Source: Gammaproteobacteria bacterium
Lineage (GTDB): Bacteria; Pseudomonadota; Gammaproteobacteria; Enterobacterales; Alteromonadaceae
Assembly: GCA_018815765.1 (NCBI GenBank)
Contig: JAHIWM010000121.1
Span: 1-39,421, forward strand
Direction: 5' to 3'
Length of the DNA stretch: 39,421 nt
The translations under genes and the position numbers were made by a program. Below the pieces are notes generated by a model. The model was not told the origin of the DNA and ran no database searches. It saw only the letters and a list, made by a program, of their open reading frames with translations. Below, in pieces: positions 1-7,599 of this stretch (positions within the stretch are counted from its first letter, which is position 1; every line of letters starts with the position of its first letter).

Positions 1-104
1 AAAACTGGTGTACCACCTACGCTTTTAAAGGCGCGAACAGGGGAATTAACGCCACCAGGTATGGTTTTTTGTGCTTGCTGAAATAACTGTTCTGACTTGG
101 ACAT
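1..104 (-). CDS. hemL: Glutamate-1-semialdehyde 2,1-aminomutase, N-terminal fragment
   Basis: The minus strand encodes the first 34 residues of a protein that runs off the left edge of the window. It begins [12 protein letters not shown] and continues with [12 protein letters not shown], the typical opening of HemL, the PLP enzyme that converts glutamate-1-semialdehyde to 5-aminolevulinate in C5-pathway tetrapyrrole synthesis. The ATG (complement of 102-104) has an AAGGA ribosome binding site about six bases upstream. A heme gene next to hemJ, a ClC transporter and erpA echoes the hemL-clcA-erpA order of E. coli. The PLP lysine and the rest of the enzyme lie outside the window. The identification is firm despite the short length. 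Confidence 0.93.
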   Translation of the reverse strand, partial: MSKSEQLFQQAQKTIPGGVNSPVRAFKSVGGTPV

Positions 105-115
105 AGAAGATCCTT

Positions 116-143
116 AAAACAAAAGCCGGGCTCAAAGCCCGAC
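116..143 (-). terminator. Rho-independent terminator of pyrB
   Basis: An eight-position GC-rich stem with one mismatch (125-132 with 136-143) and a three-base loop lies 22 bases beyond the pyrB stop. On the minus strand it is followed by TTTTGTTTT. It separates pyrB from hemL, so hemL probably has its own promoter or depends on read-through. Confidence 0.8.
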
Positions 144-165
144 TTAAAGATAATTTTGTTGTAGC

Positions 166-1170
166 TTACTTATTGCTGTACCAGGGCACTTCACGTTCGT
201 ATTTGCTGACAAGCTGATCCACACCTAAGGTTAAAGCAAACAACGCCATACGCACTAAAACACCATTATCAGCCTGACGGAAAATGGCCAGATTCGGGTT
301 CAGGTTTAAGTCGTTATCCAGCTCATTGGCTTCGATACGGGAATCACGGGGCAGCGGATGCATAATGACGGTATTGGATTTACAGTGCTTGGTATAAATA
401 TCCTGGTTTAAGCGGAACTTGCCACGGTATTTATTGGCTTCTTCCTGCGATGGAAAACGTTCTTCCTGAATACGGGTTTGATAGACGATATCCGCGTTTA
501 AGTTGCCTGCCAGTTGATCCGTCACTGTCACTCTGTGACCTGCATTTTCAATCAGCGAGACGATATCATCCGGCATCGCCAGCTCATTCGGAGCTATCAG
601 GGTGAACTGAATGTTTTTATACAGTGCCAGTAACTTGGATAAGGAGTGCACTGTACGGCCAAACTTTAAATCACCAATCATGGCGATATGCATACCATCT
701 ATAGGTTGCTGTGAAGCGGCCAGTTCTTTTTCTATGGTGAACAAATCCAGCAAAGCCTGAGTGGGGTGTTCGTTGGCACCGTCGCCACCGTTTAATACCG
801 GCACACGGCTTCCTTCAGCAAATTCAGCCACAGAACCGGCCTGAGGGTGACGCATGGCAATCACATCACTGTAACTGCTGATCACCCGGGCTGTATCAAA
901 TAAAGATTCGCCTTTGGATAACGCAGAGGACTGCATGCCTGTAGTTTCGCGAACTTCACCACCCAGTAAATTAAAAGCGCAGCCAAAACTGACACGGGTT
1001 CTGGTGCTGGGTTCAAAAAACAGATTACCTAAAATAGCACCTTCGAGTACAGTAGTGCGTTTCTGTCGCTTCGCATAAGGTTCCATGCTGCGGGCAATAT
1101 CAAAAACCTGCTGAATTTTGTCGCGGTCAAACTGTTTGACGGAGAGGATGTGTTCGCCTTTAAAGCTCAT
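166..1170 (-). CDS. pyrB: Aspartate carbamoyltransferase catalytic chain
   Basis: A 334-residue protein that condenses carbamoyl phosphate with aspartate, the first committed step of pyrimidine synthesis. Visible family motifs are the carbamoyl-phosphate loop STRTR (residues 55-59, within FFEPSTRTRVSF), the SALSKGES mobile loop with its lysine near residue 86, HPTQ (135-138) and the aspartate-loop motif HPLPR (271-275). It is about 20 residues longer than the E. coli chain, having the extended C-terminal end ending EVPWYSNK. No regulatory pyrI gene lies beside it and no PyrI domain is fused, so any allosteric control must involve a gene elsewhere. It is transcribed away from hemJ with a 90-base gap, which could hold its own promoter, and ends at a clear terminator. 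Confidence 0.96.
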   Translation of the reverse strand: MSFKGEHILSVKQFDRDKIQQVFDIARSMEPYAKRQKRTTVLEGAILGNLFFEPSTRTRVSFGCAFNLLGGEVRETTGMQSSALSKGESLFDTARVISSYSDVIAMRHPQAGSVAEFAEGSRVPVLNGGDGANEHPTQALLDLFTIEKELAASQQPIDGMHIAMIGDLKFGRTVHSLSKLLALYKNIQFTLIAPNELAMPDDIVSLIENAGHRVTVTDQLAGNLNADIVYQTRIQEERFPSQEEANKYRGKFRLNQDIYTKHCKSNTVIMHPLPRDSRIEANELDNDLNLNPNLAIFRQADNGVLVRMALFALTLGVDQLVSKYEREVPWYSNK

Positions 1171-1260
1171 ACTGGGTGCTCATCTGCTAGAGGTTGCGGG
1201 GGCGCCGAAACTGGCTGAAAGTCGGCGCACATCATAGCAAATAAGGTGGTTTAAATCAGC

Positions 1261-1692
1261 CTATACCGGCTTTAAAATCGCCAGAAAAATTATGGCAAAC
1301 AATAGCAATACAGGGAATTCATTAAAGAAACGGTAAAATTTGCTGCTTTTGCTGTTTTTCCCCTGTTTAAAGTCGTTCAGCAGCTTAAAACAGTAGCCGT
1401 GATAAATATAAAGCAGAGTCACCAACAGCAGCTTGTAATGCAACCAATGACTGGCAGCAAACCAGGCTGAGCCGTATAGATGGATCAACCAAAGGCCAAA
1501 CACCAGCGTCAGCACGGCAAAAGGCGTGACAAAATACAGTAAGCGCCTTTCCATCACTTTAAACTGCGCATCTACAGCCGGGTCTTTCGTGTCAGCGTGA
1601 TAAACAAACAACCGGGGCAGGTAAAAAATACCAGCAAACCAGGCCACCATAAAACTGACATGCAACGCTTTAATAACCAGTAATGTATTCAT
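1261..1692 (-). CDS. hemJ: HemJ-type protoporphyrinogen IX oxidase (CopD-like membrane protein)
   Basis: A 143-residue integral membrane protein with about four hydrophobic segments (roughly residues 5-28, 52-72, 84-102 and 125-142). It matches the HemJ/TIGR00701 pattern: KALHVSFMVAWFAGIFYLPR near the N-terminus and HYKLLL near residue 87. The conserved His11 and Lys87 correspond to the residues reported to be essential for heme binding and oxidase activity in the family. HemJ oxidises protoporphyrinogen IX to protoporphyrin IX in the inner membrane. Its ATG overlaps the TGA stop of the upstream ClC gene (TGATG), which implies translational coupling, and there is no strong separate ribosome binding site. 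A heme role fits hemL nearby. Confidence 0.85.
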   Translation of the reverse strand: MNTLLVIKALHVSFMVAWFAGIFYLPRLFVYHADTKDPAVDAQFKVMERRLLYFVTPFAVLTLVFGLWLIHLYGSAWFAASHWLHYKLLLVTLLYIYHGYCFKLLNDFKQGKNSKSSKFYRFFNEFPVLLLFAIIFLAILKPV

Positions 1693-3434
1693 CAGATTAA
1701 ATTATTCTGTTTAGTTAAAAGGGCCCGGACCTGTTCCCAGCGGATCAGACCCAAAAGTTGTTCAGGCTGTTGTGGGTCGAACACATAGACCACTCCACCT
1801 TTTTGTTCGTCCAGAATTGTATGCACTTCAGCCATAGTAGTCTGATGGCTTACACCCTGCAGTGGCTGGTGCAGCAAGGTCGATTGCCCCGTCATGGAGG
1901 CATCCAGATCATAATCAATCAACAGGAAAGGCTGCTCTGGGTTGTCCGTTTTTTGGATCAGCAACTGATGGGCAGGTTTGTCTGCCAGAATAGTTTCGAT
2001 TTTGTCTGCTTCCGAAGCGGATAGCACCACATACTCTTTATCCAGCATCGCCAGCACGCCAACTTTTTGCAGCACATCATCAGCTGGCGCCAATTTGTAG
2101 GGCAGTTGTTGTAGTTCCAGCTGCAGTACAAAAATGGATTTGTTTTTAAACAGCTGGACCGTAGTGACATAAGCGCAGGTAATGACCAGCATGGCTGGCA
2201 CTATAATATCCGGGTTATAGGATAGCTCCATCACTGCGACCAGAGCGGCCAAAGGCGCGTGTAAAGTGGCCGCCATAAAACCCGCCATACCCAATGTAGC
2301 GTACGTGCCGGATAAACTGGCATCGCCTGACACAAATACAGGTAAAAACGCCAATAAAGTGCCAGCAAGAATACCGATCCCAAAGACCGGGCCTATCACA
2401 CCGCCTGGCACCGCTAAACCCACAGCCACTACAGTTAAAAGAAATTTCGCCAACAAGATAGTTAGCAATAACCAAAACTCAGTGGAAGCGGTGACGGCAT
2501 AAAATATAGCGCCTGTCTCAGCGCCCATAGCCTGAGGCACCAGATGGCCGACAGCTGCAGTGATAGCAGCCGCCAACAATAATTTCAGCGCTAAATGCCA
2601 TTTCTGGAACCACTTTAAAATACGCCAGATACTTTGGTTAAAGACATAAGCTGCTGCACCTATGGCCATACCACAAAGCACCAGATAAGGCAGATGCCAG
2701 CCACTGATGGAGACAATTTTCAGCGCAGCCAAATCATTGCCCATACCGAACACACCACGCGTTAGTAAAGCACCGACTACAGAAGCCAGCATCACAGGCA
2801 CAAATACATGAATTCGGTATTCCCGCAGCACCACTTCCATTACAAAAATCACGGCGGCTAAAGGTGTATTAAAAGACGCTGAAATAGCAGCTGCTATACC
2901 ACAGCCGGCCAGAATACGGATGCTGTTGTATGGCAGGTGTAAATATTGGCCAAGTAAGCCGGCGCCAAAAGCGCCTAAGTGCACTGAGGGGCCTTCACGA
3001 CCCACAGAAAAACCGCTGGTTAGCGCTATGATGCCACCAAAAAACTGGTTAAAGGTATTCCAGAATGGCATTACCCCGTATTGGGTTTTGATACGGTGGA
3101 TCACATAGGCAATACCCATGCGGTAATGCGCAAGCCCAACTAACATCGCCATAATACTGATAAGCACGGCAGCGATAAAAGGCAAAGCCCAGCGATAGCC
3201 TTCAGCTATGCCCGAGAAATCATCAGTGCGTTCTAAAAAGAAACTTTGGATGCCAATAATAGTCAGACGGAACAGCAGGATCAGCAGCGCGGCTAAAAAG
3301 CCTGCCACTATGGCCAACAGGCATAATTGTACTGACGTAAGAGGGAAAGCCAACCGAAGTCGTAATTTTGCTTGCCAGTCCGCTGGTAGTAACATGCTAT
3401 AGTGTCTGAGTCCGCGATAGGCAAAGTGTAACAT
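1692..3434 (-). CDS. ClC-family anion channel/transporter with C-terminal CBS-like region
   Basis: A 580-residue ClC protein with a transmembrane core of about 430 residues and a cytosolic tail (about 440-580) that ends in a CBS-like segment. The GREGP motif (145-149) with gating glutamate Glu147 is intact. The usual selectivity motif GSGIP is replaced by RMGIA (105-109), and the second filter motif reads GGVIGP (344-349) rather than the common GGIFAP type. Ion specificity is therefore uncertain: chloride is the default, but the serine-to-methionine change deserves attention. ClC exchangers support acid resistance or anion homeostasis. The first ATG (complement of 3432-3434) lies only 18 bases from the divergent gene, and an alternative start at codon 14 (complement of 3393-3395) is possible. 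hemJ overlaps its stop codon. Confidence 0.88.
   Translation of the reverse strand: MLHFAYRGLRHYSMLLPADWQAKLRLRLAFPLTSVQLCLLAIVAGFLAALLILLFRLTIIGIQSFFLERTDDFSGIAEGYRWALPFIAAVLISIMAMLVGLAHYRMGIAYVIHRIKTQYGVMPFWNTFNQFFGGIIALTSGFSVGREGPSVHLGAFGAGLLGQYLHLPYNSIRILAGCGIAAAISASFNTPLAAVIFVMEVVLREYRIHVFVPVMLASVVGALLTRGVFGMGNDLAALKIVSISGWHLPYLVLCGMAIGAAAYVFNQSIWRILKWFQKWHLALKLLLAAAITAAVGHLVPQAMGAETGAIFYAVTASTEFWLLLTILLAKFLLTVVAVGLAVPGGVIGPVFGIGILAGTLLAFLPVFVSGDASLSGTYATLGMAGFMAATLHAPLAALVAVMELSYNPDIIVPAMLVITCAYVTTVQLFKNKSIFVLQLELQQLPYKLAPADDVLQKVGVLAMLDKEYVVLSASEADKIETILADKPAHQLLIQKTDNPEQPFLLIDYDLDASMTGQSTLLHQPLQGVSHQTTMAEVHTILDEQKGGVVYVFDPQQPEQLLGLIRWEQVRALLTKQNNLI
3372..3400 (+). promoter_or_regulatory. 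Candidate sigma70 promoter for the DUF6776-like gene
   Basis: TTGCCA (3372-3377) and TGCTAT (3395-3400) are separated by 17 bases, which would place the transcription start near 3407, about 45 bases before the downstream ATG. The element lies inside the first codons of the divergent ClC gene, as it must because the two start codons are only 18 bases apart. Prediction by eye only. Confidence 0.4.
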
Positions 3435-3452
3435 AACTATTTGAGTAGGTTG

Positions 3453-4187
3453 ATGAATCGTATGCAGTTTTTGCTCTGGCTCAAAGGTAGTTGGAGACTG
3501 GTGTTGGTAACCGCTGGCCTGATGGGGCTTGCTGCTTTGGCCGGGCAGTTATTTGGCAATTATTATTATGTGCAACAGGTCAATGTGCTGGCGTCCAAAC
3601 TGGAGGAAAGTCAGAAAAAAACCAATAGTCTGACTGCCACTTTGAATGAGCAGTTAAAACAAAACGACTATCTAACGGCTGAGTTAGGGGTCGAAAAAAG
3701 TGCGGGGCAACTGACCCAGCAAGAACTTAAAGCCGAACAACAAAAGCTGTTTGATACCCGCAAAGAACTGGCGTTTTACCAGCGTATTATTTCTCCTGAA
3801 TTGCAGGCCGACAGTCTGATTATTGATAGTTTCAGCATCAGCCCGGGTGCATCCGCCAATACCTACAGATTTAATCTGGTACTGATCCAGCAGGATAAAC
3901 AGCGTAATTTTGCTAAAGGTACTGTGGATTTGAAACTGCATGGTTTTGCCGGTGATAAACGAGATACTGTGGATTTATTGCAATTAGCAGGATTCAGCAA
4001 AAGTGATAAAGCCTTTAGCTTTAAATATTTCCAGATCATTGAAGGTGAATTTTCACTGCCTGAAGGATTTAAGCCTGAAAAAGTAGATGTGGCATTAAAG
4101 GTTGCAGCTGCCCGTTCAGCCAAGTCTGCCAAGGTCGATAAGAACTTTTTCTGGCCTACAGAACAGCCCGGCGAAATACTTGAATAA
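3453..4187 (+). CDS. DUF6776-like membrane-anchored coiled-coil protein
   Basis: A 244-residue protein of unknown function. After a short basic cytosolic end, one membrane helix (about residues 13-35) leads into a coiled coil rich in Glu, Lys, Leu and Gln (about 43-100), then a soluble domain with alternating beta-like stretches (about 110-225). The topology suggests an inner-membrane anchor with a periplasmic coiled coil and C-terminal domain. It resembles the DUF6776 family that I recall beside erpA in related bacteria; this is recognition by pattern, not a search. The ATG at 3453 is preferred over TTG at 3441 because a GAGTAGG sequence sits just upstream; ATG at 3462 is also possible. It ends 47 bases before erpA. 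Confidence 0.7.
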   Translation: MNRMQFLLWLKGSWRLVLVTAGLMGLAALAGQLFGNYYYVQQVNVLASKLEESQKKTNSLTATLNEQLKQNDYLTAELGVEKSAGQLTQQELKAEQQKLFDTRKELAFYQRIISPELQADSLIIDSFSISPGASANTYRFNLVLIQQDKQRNFAKGTVDLKLHGFAGDKRDTVDLLQLAGFSKSDKAFSFKYFQIIEGEFSLPEGFKPEKVDVALKVAAARSAKSAKVDKNFFWPTEQPGEILE

Positions 4188-4234
4188 ATTAGTCAGGTAT
4201 TAGATAATCCGCGCCCAGTTACACCGGAGGACAC

Positions 4235-4576
4235 ATGTCAGAGCTACAGATTCCTATTCAGTTTACCGACGCCGCCGCCAATAAAGTATTGGCCCTGGTC
4301 ACCGAAGAGGAAAACCCTGAGTTAAAACTGCGGGTTTACATCACAGGTGGCGGTTGTTCAGGCTTCCAATACGGTTTTACTTTTGATGAAAAAGTAAACG
4401 AAGGTGATCTGGTTGTCGAAAAAAATGGCGTGATTATGGTGGTTGACCCAATGAGCCTGCAGTATCTTGCAGGTGGTGTGGTGGATTACACTGATGGTCT
4501 GCAAGGTAGTCGTTTTACTGTGCAAAACCCGAATGCAACAACAACCTGTGGTTGTGGTTCCAGTTTCTCTGTTTAG
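4235..4576 (+). CDS. erpA: Iron-sulfur cluster insertion protein ErpA
   Basis: A 113-residue A-type carrier that delivers Fe-S clusters to apoproteins. The three cluster-ligand cysteines of the family are present: Cys41 in [10 protein letters not shown], and Cys105 and Cys107 in [11 protein letters not shown] at the C-terminus. Length and sequence fit ErpA better than IscA or SufA, notably the start [15 protein letters not shown] strong GGAGG (4226-4230) lies four bases before the ATG. The gene follows the DUF6776-like gene on the same strand and ends at an intrinsic terminator. Known clients of ErpA include isoprenoid-synthesis enzymes and respiratory Fe-S proteins, but nothing here specifies the client. 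Confidence 0.96.
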   Translation: MSELQIPIQFTDAAANKVLALVTEEENPELKLRVYITGGGCSGFQYGFTFDEKVNEGDLVVEKNGVIMVVDPMSLQYLAGGVVDYTDGLQGSRFTVQNPNATTTCGCGSSFSV

Positions 4577-4602
4577 TCTCTCAGTCGGATTGGCGCGATA
4601 TC

Positions 4603-4633
4603 AAAAAGGCTTCTGCAGTGCAGAAGCCTTTTT
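4603..4633 (+). terminator. Intrinsic terminator after erpA
   Basis: A near-perfect stem, AAAAAGGCTTCTGC with GCAGAAGCCTTTTT around the loop AGT, begins 27 bases after the erpA stop and ends in a T-run. The symmetric A and T flanks would also let it work on the other strand. Confidence 0.85.
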
Positions 4634-4949
4634 ACTTTTAATACTTAAAAAGATCTCATTCAGCTAACAGTCAGACCTGTTGTGGAAACATAGCTGAAAT
4701 AAGGTTTCATCTGGCGAGTGAGCGCAGGCGAAACTGTTCGTTCCTGTTATTGTGAACTGAACGGTTAACCGACAATATCTTGCGATAAGTGGCTGTTTTT
4801 TCGCCCCTGCAACTATACGCTCTGAACAACCTATGGTTTAATGAATTGCTTTTTTTTGCTTATTGGGACATTCCCTAAGCTTTTGGATTTTTTTTGGCAG
4901 GAAGTTTAAGTCGTAAACAGAAGGCGTTCGCGCGCCGGGAGAACAACAA
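4634..4949. other. Long non-coding stretch upstream of the XRE gene, with two dyads
   Basis: I see no convincing coding region or RNA gene in these 316 bases. It holds a perfect 10-base palindrome CGGTTAACCG (4762-4771) and a longer interrupted dyad, GCTTA-TT-GGGA-CAT-TCCC-TAAGC (4858-4880), about 70-90 bases before the XRE start codon. TTGGGA (4863-4868) and GATTTT (4886-4891), 17 bases apart, form a weak candidate promoter that the second dyad overlaps. T-tracts at 4850-4858 and 4888-4895 suggest bendable DNA. The second dyad is a plausible operator for autoregulation, by inference only. Confidence 0.5.
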
Positions 4950-5195
4950 ATGAAAGGTACTAAAAGCGTTATTTCAGATGAGAATAAAAGATTGTGTGTA
5001 TGGCTGAAGCGTCAGCGTCAGGAAAAAGGTCATACCATGCGTAGTTTGTCTGAGATTTTAGGCACTCCGCATTCTTTTATCGGTAAGGTTGAGAATCAGG
5101 AACGTCGTCTTGATGTTGTTGAATATGTTCGTTATTGCCAGGCCCTGGCCATAGATCCTATGGACGGGTTGAAGCAAGTTCTGATTGAAGCTTAA
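4950..5195 (+). CDS. Small XRE-family (Cro/CI-type) DNA-binding regulator
   Basis: An 81-residue protein that is almost entirely one helix-turn-helix domain. The segment LCVWLKRQRQEKGHTMRSLS (residues 15-34) leads into the turn and the recognition helix PHSFIGKVENQERR, where the SFIGKVENQ pattern is typical of XRE proteins. There is no effector or oligomerisation domain beyond the short C-terminal tail. GGGAG about nine bases upstream supports the ATG. It stands alone between two terminators, behind a long upstream region with dyads. Its targets cannot be read from the sequence. Possibilities include a housekeeping autoregulator or the remnant of a mobile module, but no restriction-modification or toxin genes adjoin it. 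Confidence 0.8.
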   Translation: MKGTKSVISDENKRLCVWLKRQRQEKGHTMRSLSEILGTPHSFIGKVENQERRLDVVEYVRYCQALAIDPMDGLKQVLIEA

Positions 5196-5210
5196 TTTGC
5201 TTTCATCTGA

Positions 5211-5243
5211 AAAAAAACGCCGCATTAACGCGGCGTTTTTTTT
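5211..5243. terminator. Bidirectional terminator shared by the XRE gene and ampG
   Basis: AACGCCGC (5217-5224) pairs with GCGGCGTT (5230-5237) and is flanked by eight A and eight T, so both strands read as stem plus T-run. It ends the plus-strand XRE gene and the minus-strand ampG gene. The ampG stop codon (5225-5227) lies in the hairpin loop, so the last ampG codons are part of the stem. Confidence 0.88.
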
Positions 5244-6547
5244 ATCAGTACCAAACAAAGCACAATAGCGGGTAGCCCCATCAGAGCAGTCATCACAAAA
5301 AATGCCTGATAGTCCATCACTTCGACCCAACCGCCAGAAAATCCGCCTAAGAACTTAGGCAATAACAGCATCAGGGAACTAAACAAGGCGTACTGTGTTG
5401 CGGTAAAGGCTAAGTTAACTAATGACGACAGGTAAGCAATAAAAGCACTGGTGGCTATACCTGCGCTTAAGTTATCAGCAGAAATCACTGCTATTAATAG
5501 TGGAATGTTGTGACCCTGGGTACTCAGGTAACAATAAAGTAAATTGGTACATGCACTAAGCAAGGCGCCCAGCAACAATATCCGCAAGGTACCAAAGCTA
5601 TTAATCAGTAAACCGCCTAAAGCAGCACCAAGTAAGGTCATCAGTACACCGAATAGTTTCGACACGCTGGCCACTTCTTCTTTACTGAATCCCATATCAA
5701 CATAAAACACATTGGCCATCACCCCCATCACAACATCGGAGATGCGATAACAGGCGATTAAACTTAAGATCAGCAAGGCGTTCAGACCATGACGGGAAAA
5801 AAAATCAACAAAGGGCCCAATGACAGCAACTTTCAGCCAGTTCATTAACTTTTGACTGATCGAGCTATGGGCAGGGCTAATGTTGATCTGTTGCTCCACA
5901 ACGGGTTCAGGAGAGAGCAGGGTGGTGAGTAAACCTAAAGCCATACAACCCGCCATCACCAGATAAGTGGATTGCCAGGCTTTGAGGTCATACCCCTTTT
6001 CACTACTGCTGAATAAAGCTGCTATCCATAAAGCGCCGGCGGAGGAGAAGATCATCGCCAGGCGATAACCCGCCAGAGAGGCTGCTGCAAGCACCGCCTG
6101 CAAACGCTCTGGCGCCGCTTCTATACGATAGGCATCTATAGTGATGTCCTGAGTCGCCGAAGCTATAGCCAACAATACCGCACATAACGCCATCCATCTC
6201 AGCTCTGTTTGTGGATCCAGATTGGCCATCATCAATACTGCAACAATCACCAGGCTTTGTGACAAAATCAGCCAGCTACGGCGGCGACCCAACCATTGCT
6301 TTAGACTCGGTAAACTTAAATGGTCAATTAGTGGTGACCAGATAAATTTAATGGCATAAACCATAATCACCCAGCTGAAATAACCTATTTGTTCACGTGA
6401 GACTCCGGCTTCCCTGAGCCAGAACGACAATACCCCAAACACCAGCATTAACGGTAAACCACTGGCAAAACCCATAATAAAAATGGTCAGCACTCTGCGC
6501 TGGCAATAAAGTTGGAATGAAGCAAAAAAGGTAGTAATAGCAGACAA
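5225..6547 (-). CDS. ampG: AmpG-type muropeptide permease (MFS)
   Basis: A 440-residue major facilitator protein with about 12 membrane helices. It has the AmpG signatures FIMGFASGLPLMLVFGVLSF (residues 23-42), FWLREAGV and ATQDITIDAYR (about 151-161). AmpG imports anhydro-muropeptides released from peptidoglycan into the cytoplasm for recycling, and in some bacteria this feeds induction of beta-lactamase. No in-frame ATG lies upstream of the conserved first helix, so the best start is TTG at the complement of 6545-6547, with only a weak GGA upstream. The nearby genes yajG, cyclophilin and bolA match the E. coli ampG-yajG-bolA neighbourhood. The C-terminus IKKTPR is encoded within the terminator hairpin. 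Confidence 0.92.
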   Translation of the reverse strand: MSAITTFFASFQLYCQRRVLTIFIMGFASGLPLMLVFGVLSFWLREAGVSREQIGYFSWVIMVYAIKFIWSPLIDHLSLPSLKQWLGRRRSWLILSQSLVIVAVLMMANLDPQTELRWMALCAVLLAIASATQDITIDAYRIEAAPERLQAVLAAASLAGYRLAMIFSSAGALWIAALFSSSEKGYDLKAWQSTYLVMAGCMALGLLTTLLSPEPVVEQQINISPAHSSISQKLMNWLKVAVIGPFVDFFSRHGLNALLILSLIACYRISDVVMGVMANVFYVDMGFSKEEVASVSKLFGVLMTLLGAALGGLLINSFGTLRILLLGALLSACTNLLYCYLSTQGHNIPLLIAVISADNLSAGIATSAFIAYLSSLVNLAFTATQYALFSSLMLLLPKFLGGFSGGWVEVMDYQAFFVMTALMGLPAIVLCLVLIKKTPR

Positions 6548-6602
6548 GACAGCAGTCCGTGCAGTAATTAGTGAGACCAGCTTACAGCTTCAATAAATTA
6601 GA

Positions 6603-6923
6603 TCAAGGCCTTACGCCAACACAATAGCAGGGCAGTTGGCCATACCCATGTAAAAAACTCAGGCAATACTGCAAATCGCGGCGTACTTCGATGTTTTGTT
6701 TAAGCTCAGGCTCTGACCAGTATTCAATCTGATATAGCAAATGCCAGAATACCTGCTCGCGTATGGTTTCTGGTCGCCAGCTTCTGACTCGCAATTGCGA
6801 CCACTCCTCCAGCGTATCCCAGACAAATAAATGCAGTTCTCTGTGAGGCAAGCTGCCTCGCAAGAAACGGGAAAGGTAGAAAATCAACTGTCGTGATTTT
6901 TGTTCAATAAAGGGCTCTAACAT
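6603..6923 (-). CDS. Conserved-looking hypothetical protein, 106 aa
   Basis: Not recognised with certainty. The protein begins MLEPFIEQKSRQLIFYLSRF and is predicted to be soluble and helical. It contains an aromatic central part with LHLFVWDTLEEWSQ and EQVFWHLLYQIEYW, and ends LPCYCVGVRP. It has no signal peptide or membrane helix. The ATG (complement of 6921-6923) is preferred over an upstream GTG (6953) because CAGGGAT sits a good distance before it. It lies between the cyclophilin gene (67-base gap) and ampG (55-base gap) on the same strand, so it is probably co-transcribed. I recall similar small proteins in Shewanella-like genomes but assign no function. Confidence 0.65.
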   Translation of the reverse strand: MLEPFIEQKSRQLIFYLSRFLRGSLPHRELHLFVWDTLEEWSQLRVRSWRPETIREQVFWHLLYQIEYWSEPELKQNIEVRRDLQYCLSFLHGYGQLPCYCVGVRP

Positions 6924-6990
6924 AGGTCTGATCCCTGTCAGAGCTGACACCACGCCAGCTCTGTGCGCTCAGAGCAAGTATAGTCAGGCT

Positions 6991-7596
6991 TTATTGTTCT
7001 GGCTGTAAAATCACTTGTTTTAAGATGATTGGTTGTTTAGGCACGTTTTGCCAGCCAGTGGTTTCATCGGTATGGGTTTCCAGCAGCTTTATTTTCTCTA
7101 AAACTTCAAAACCATCCTGAATTTGGCCAAAAACGGTATAGCCCCAGTTTTTACCAGGATCCAGACTTGGATTGTCGTTCAGATTAAAAAAGAATTGGCT
7201 GGTGGCACTGTGTGGATCGTTGCTACGGGCCATAGCTACACTGCCAAATTGGTTTTTTACGCCATTACCTGATTCATTAAACACCGCTGGAAATTCGTCA
7301 ACTGGCGCCATATCGGGTTTATAGCCACCTCCTTGCACCACAAACTCAGGTTCCAGCCGGTGAAACACTGTGTTGTCATAGGCTTTTATATTGACGTAAC
7401 TTAAAAAGTTATTCACCGCTAAAGGGGCTTTGATTCTGTCCAGTTCGACGATGATGTCACCCACTGACGTGACCAGCTTCACTTTTGGAAACAAGTTGTT
7501 TTGCTGCACATATTTGCCTGTAGGCTTGGTCATATCGACCGCCGCCACAGCAGAGACTGAAAACAGCGTGATTAGCACTATAGTCATCAGACGCAT
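6991..7596 (-). CDS. Periplasmic cyclophilin-type peptidyl-prolyl isomerase
   Basis: A 201-residue protein with a cleavable signal peptide (about residues 1-19) followed by a compact cyclophilin domain. The active-site stretch FHRLEPEFVVQGGGY (about 79-93) carries the conserved Phe-His-Arg, and SQFFFNLNDNPSLD (about 133-146) is the second family motif. It should catalyse proline cis-trans isomerisation in periplasmic protein folding, like PpiA. The first ATG has AAGGG eight bases upstream and lies three bases after the yajG stop, so the two are one transcript. Compared with PpiA there is a short N-terminal insert before the domain, TKPTGKYVQQNNLFPKV. The family call is secure; which E. coli paralogue it matches is not. 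Confidence 0.92.
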   Translation of the reverse strand: MRLMTIVLITLFSVSAVAAVDMTKPTGKYVQQNNLFPKVKLVTSVGDIIVELDRIKAPLAVNNFLSYVNIKAYDNTVFHRLEPEFVVQGGGYKPDMAPVDEFPAVFNESGNGVKNQFGSVAMARSNDPHSATSQFFFNLNDNPSLDPGKNWGYTVFGQIQDGFEVLEKIKLLETHTDETTGWQNVPKQPIILKQVILQPEQ

Positions 7597-7599
7597 CAG

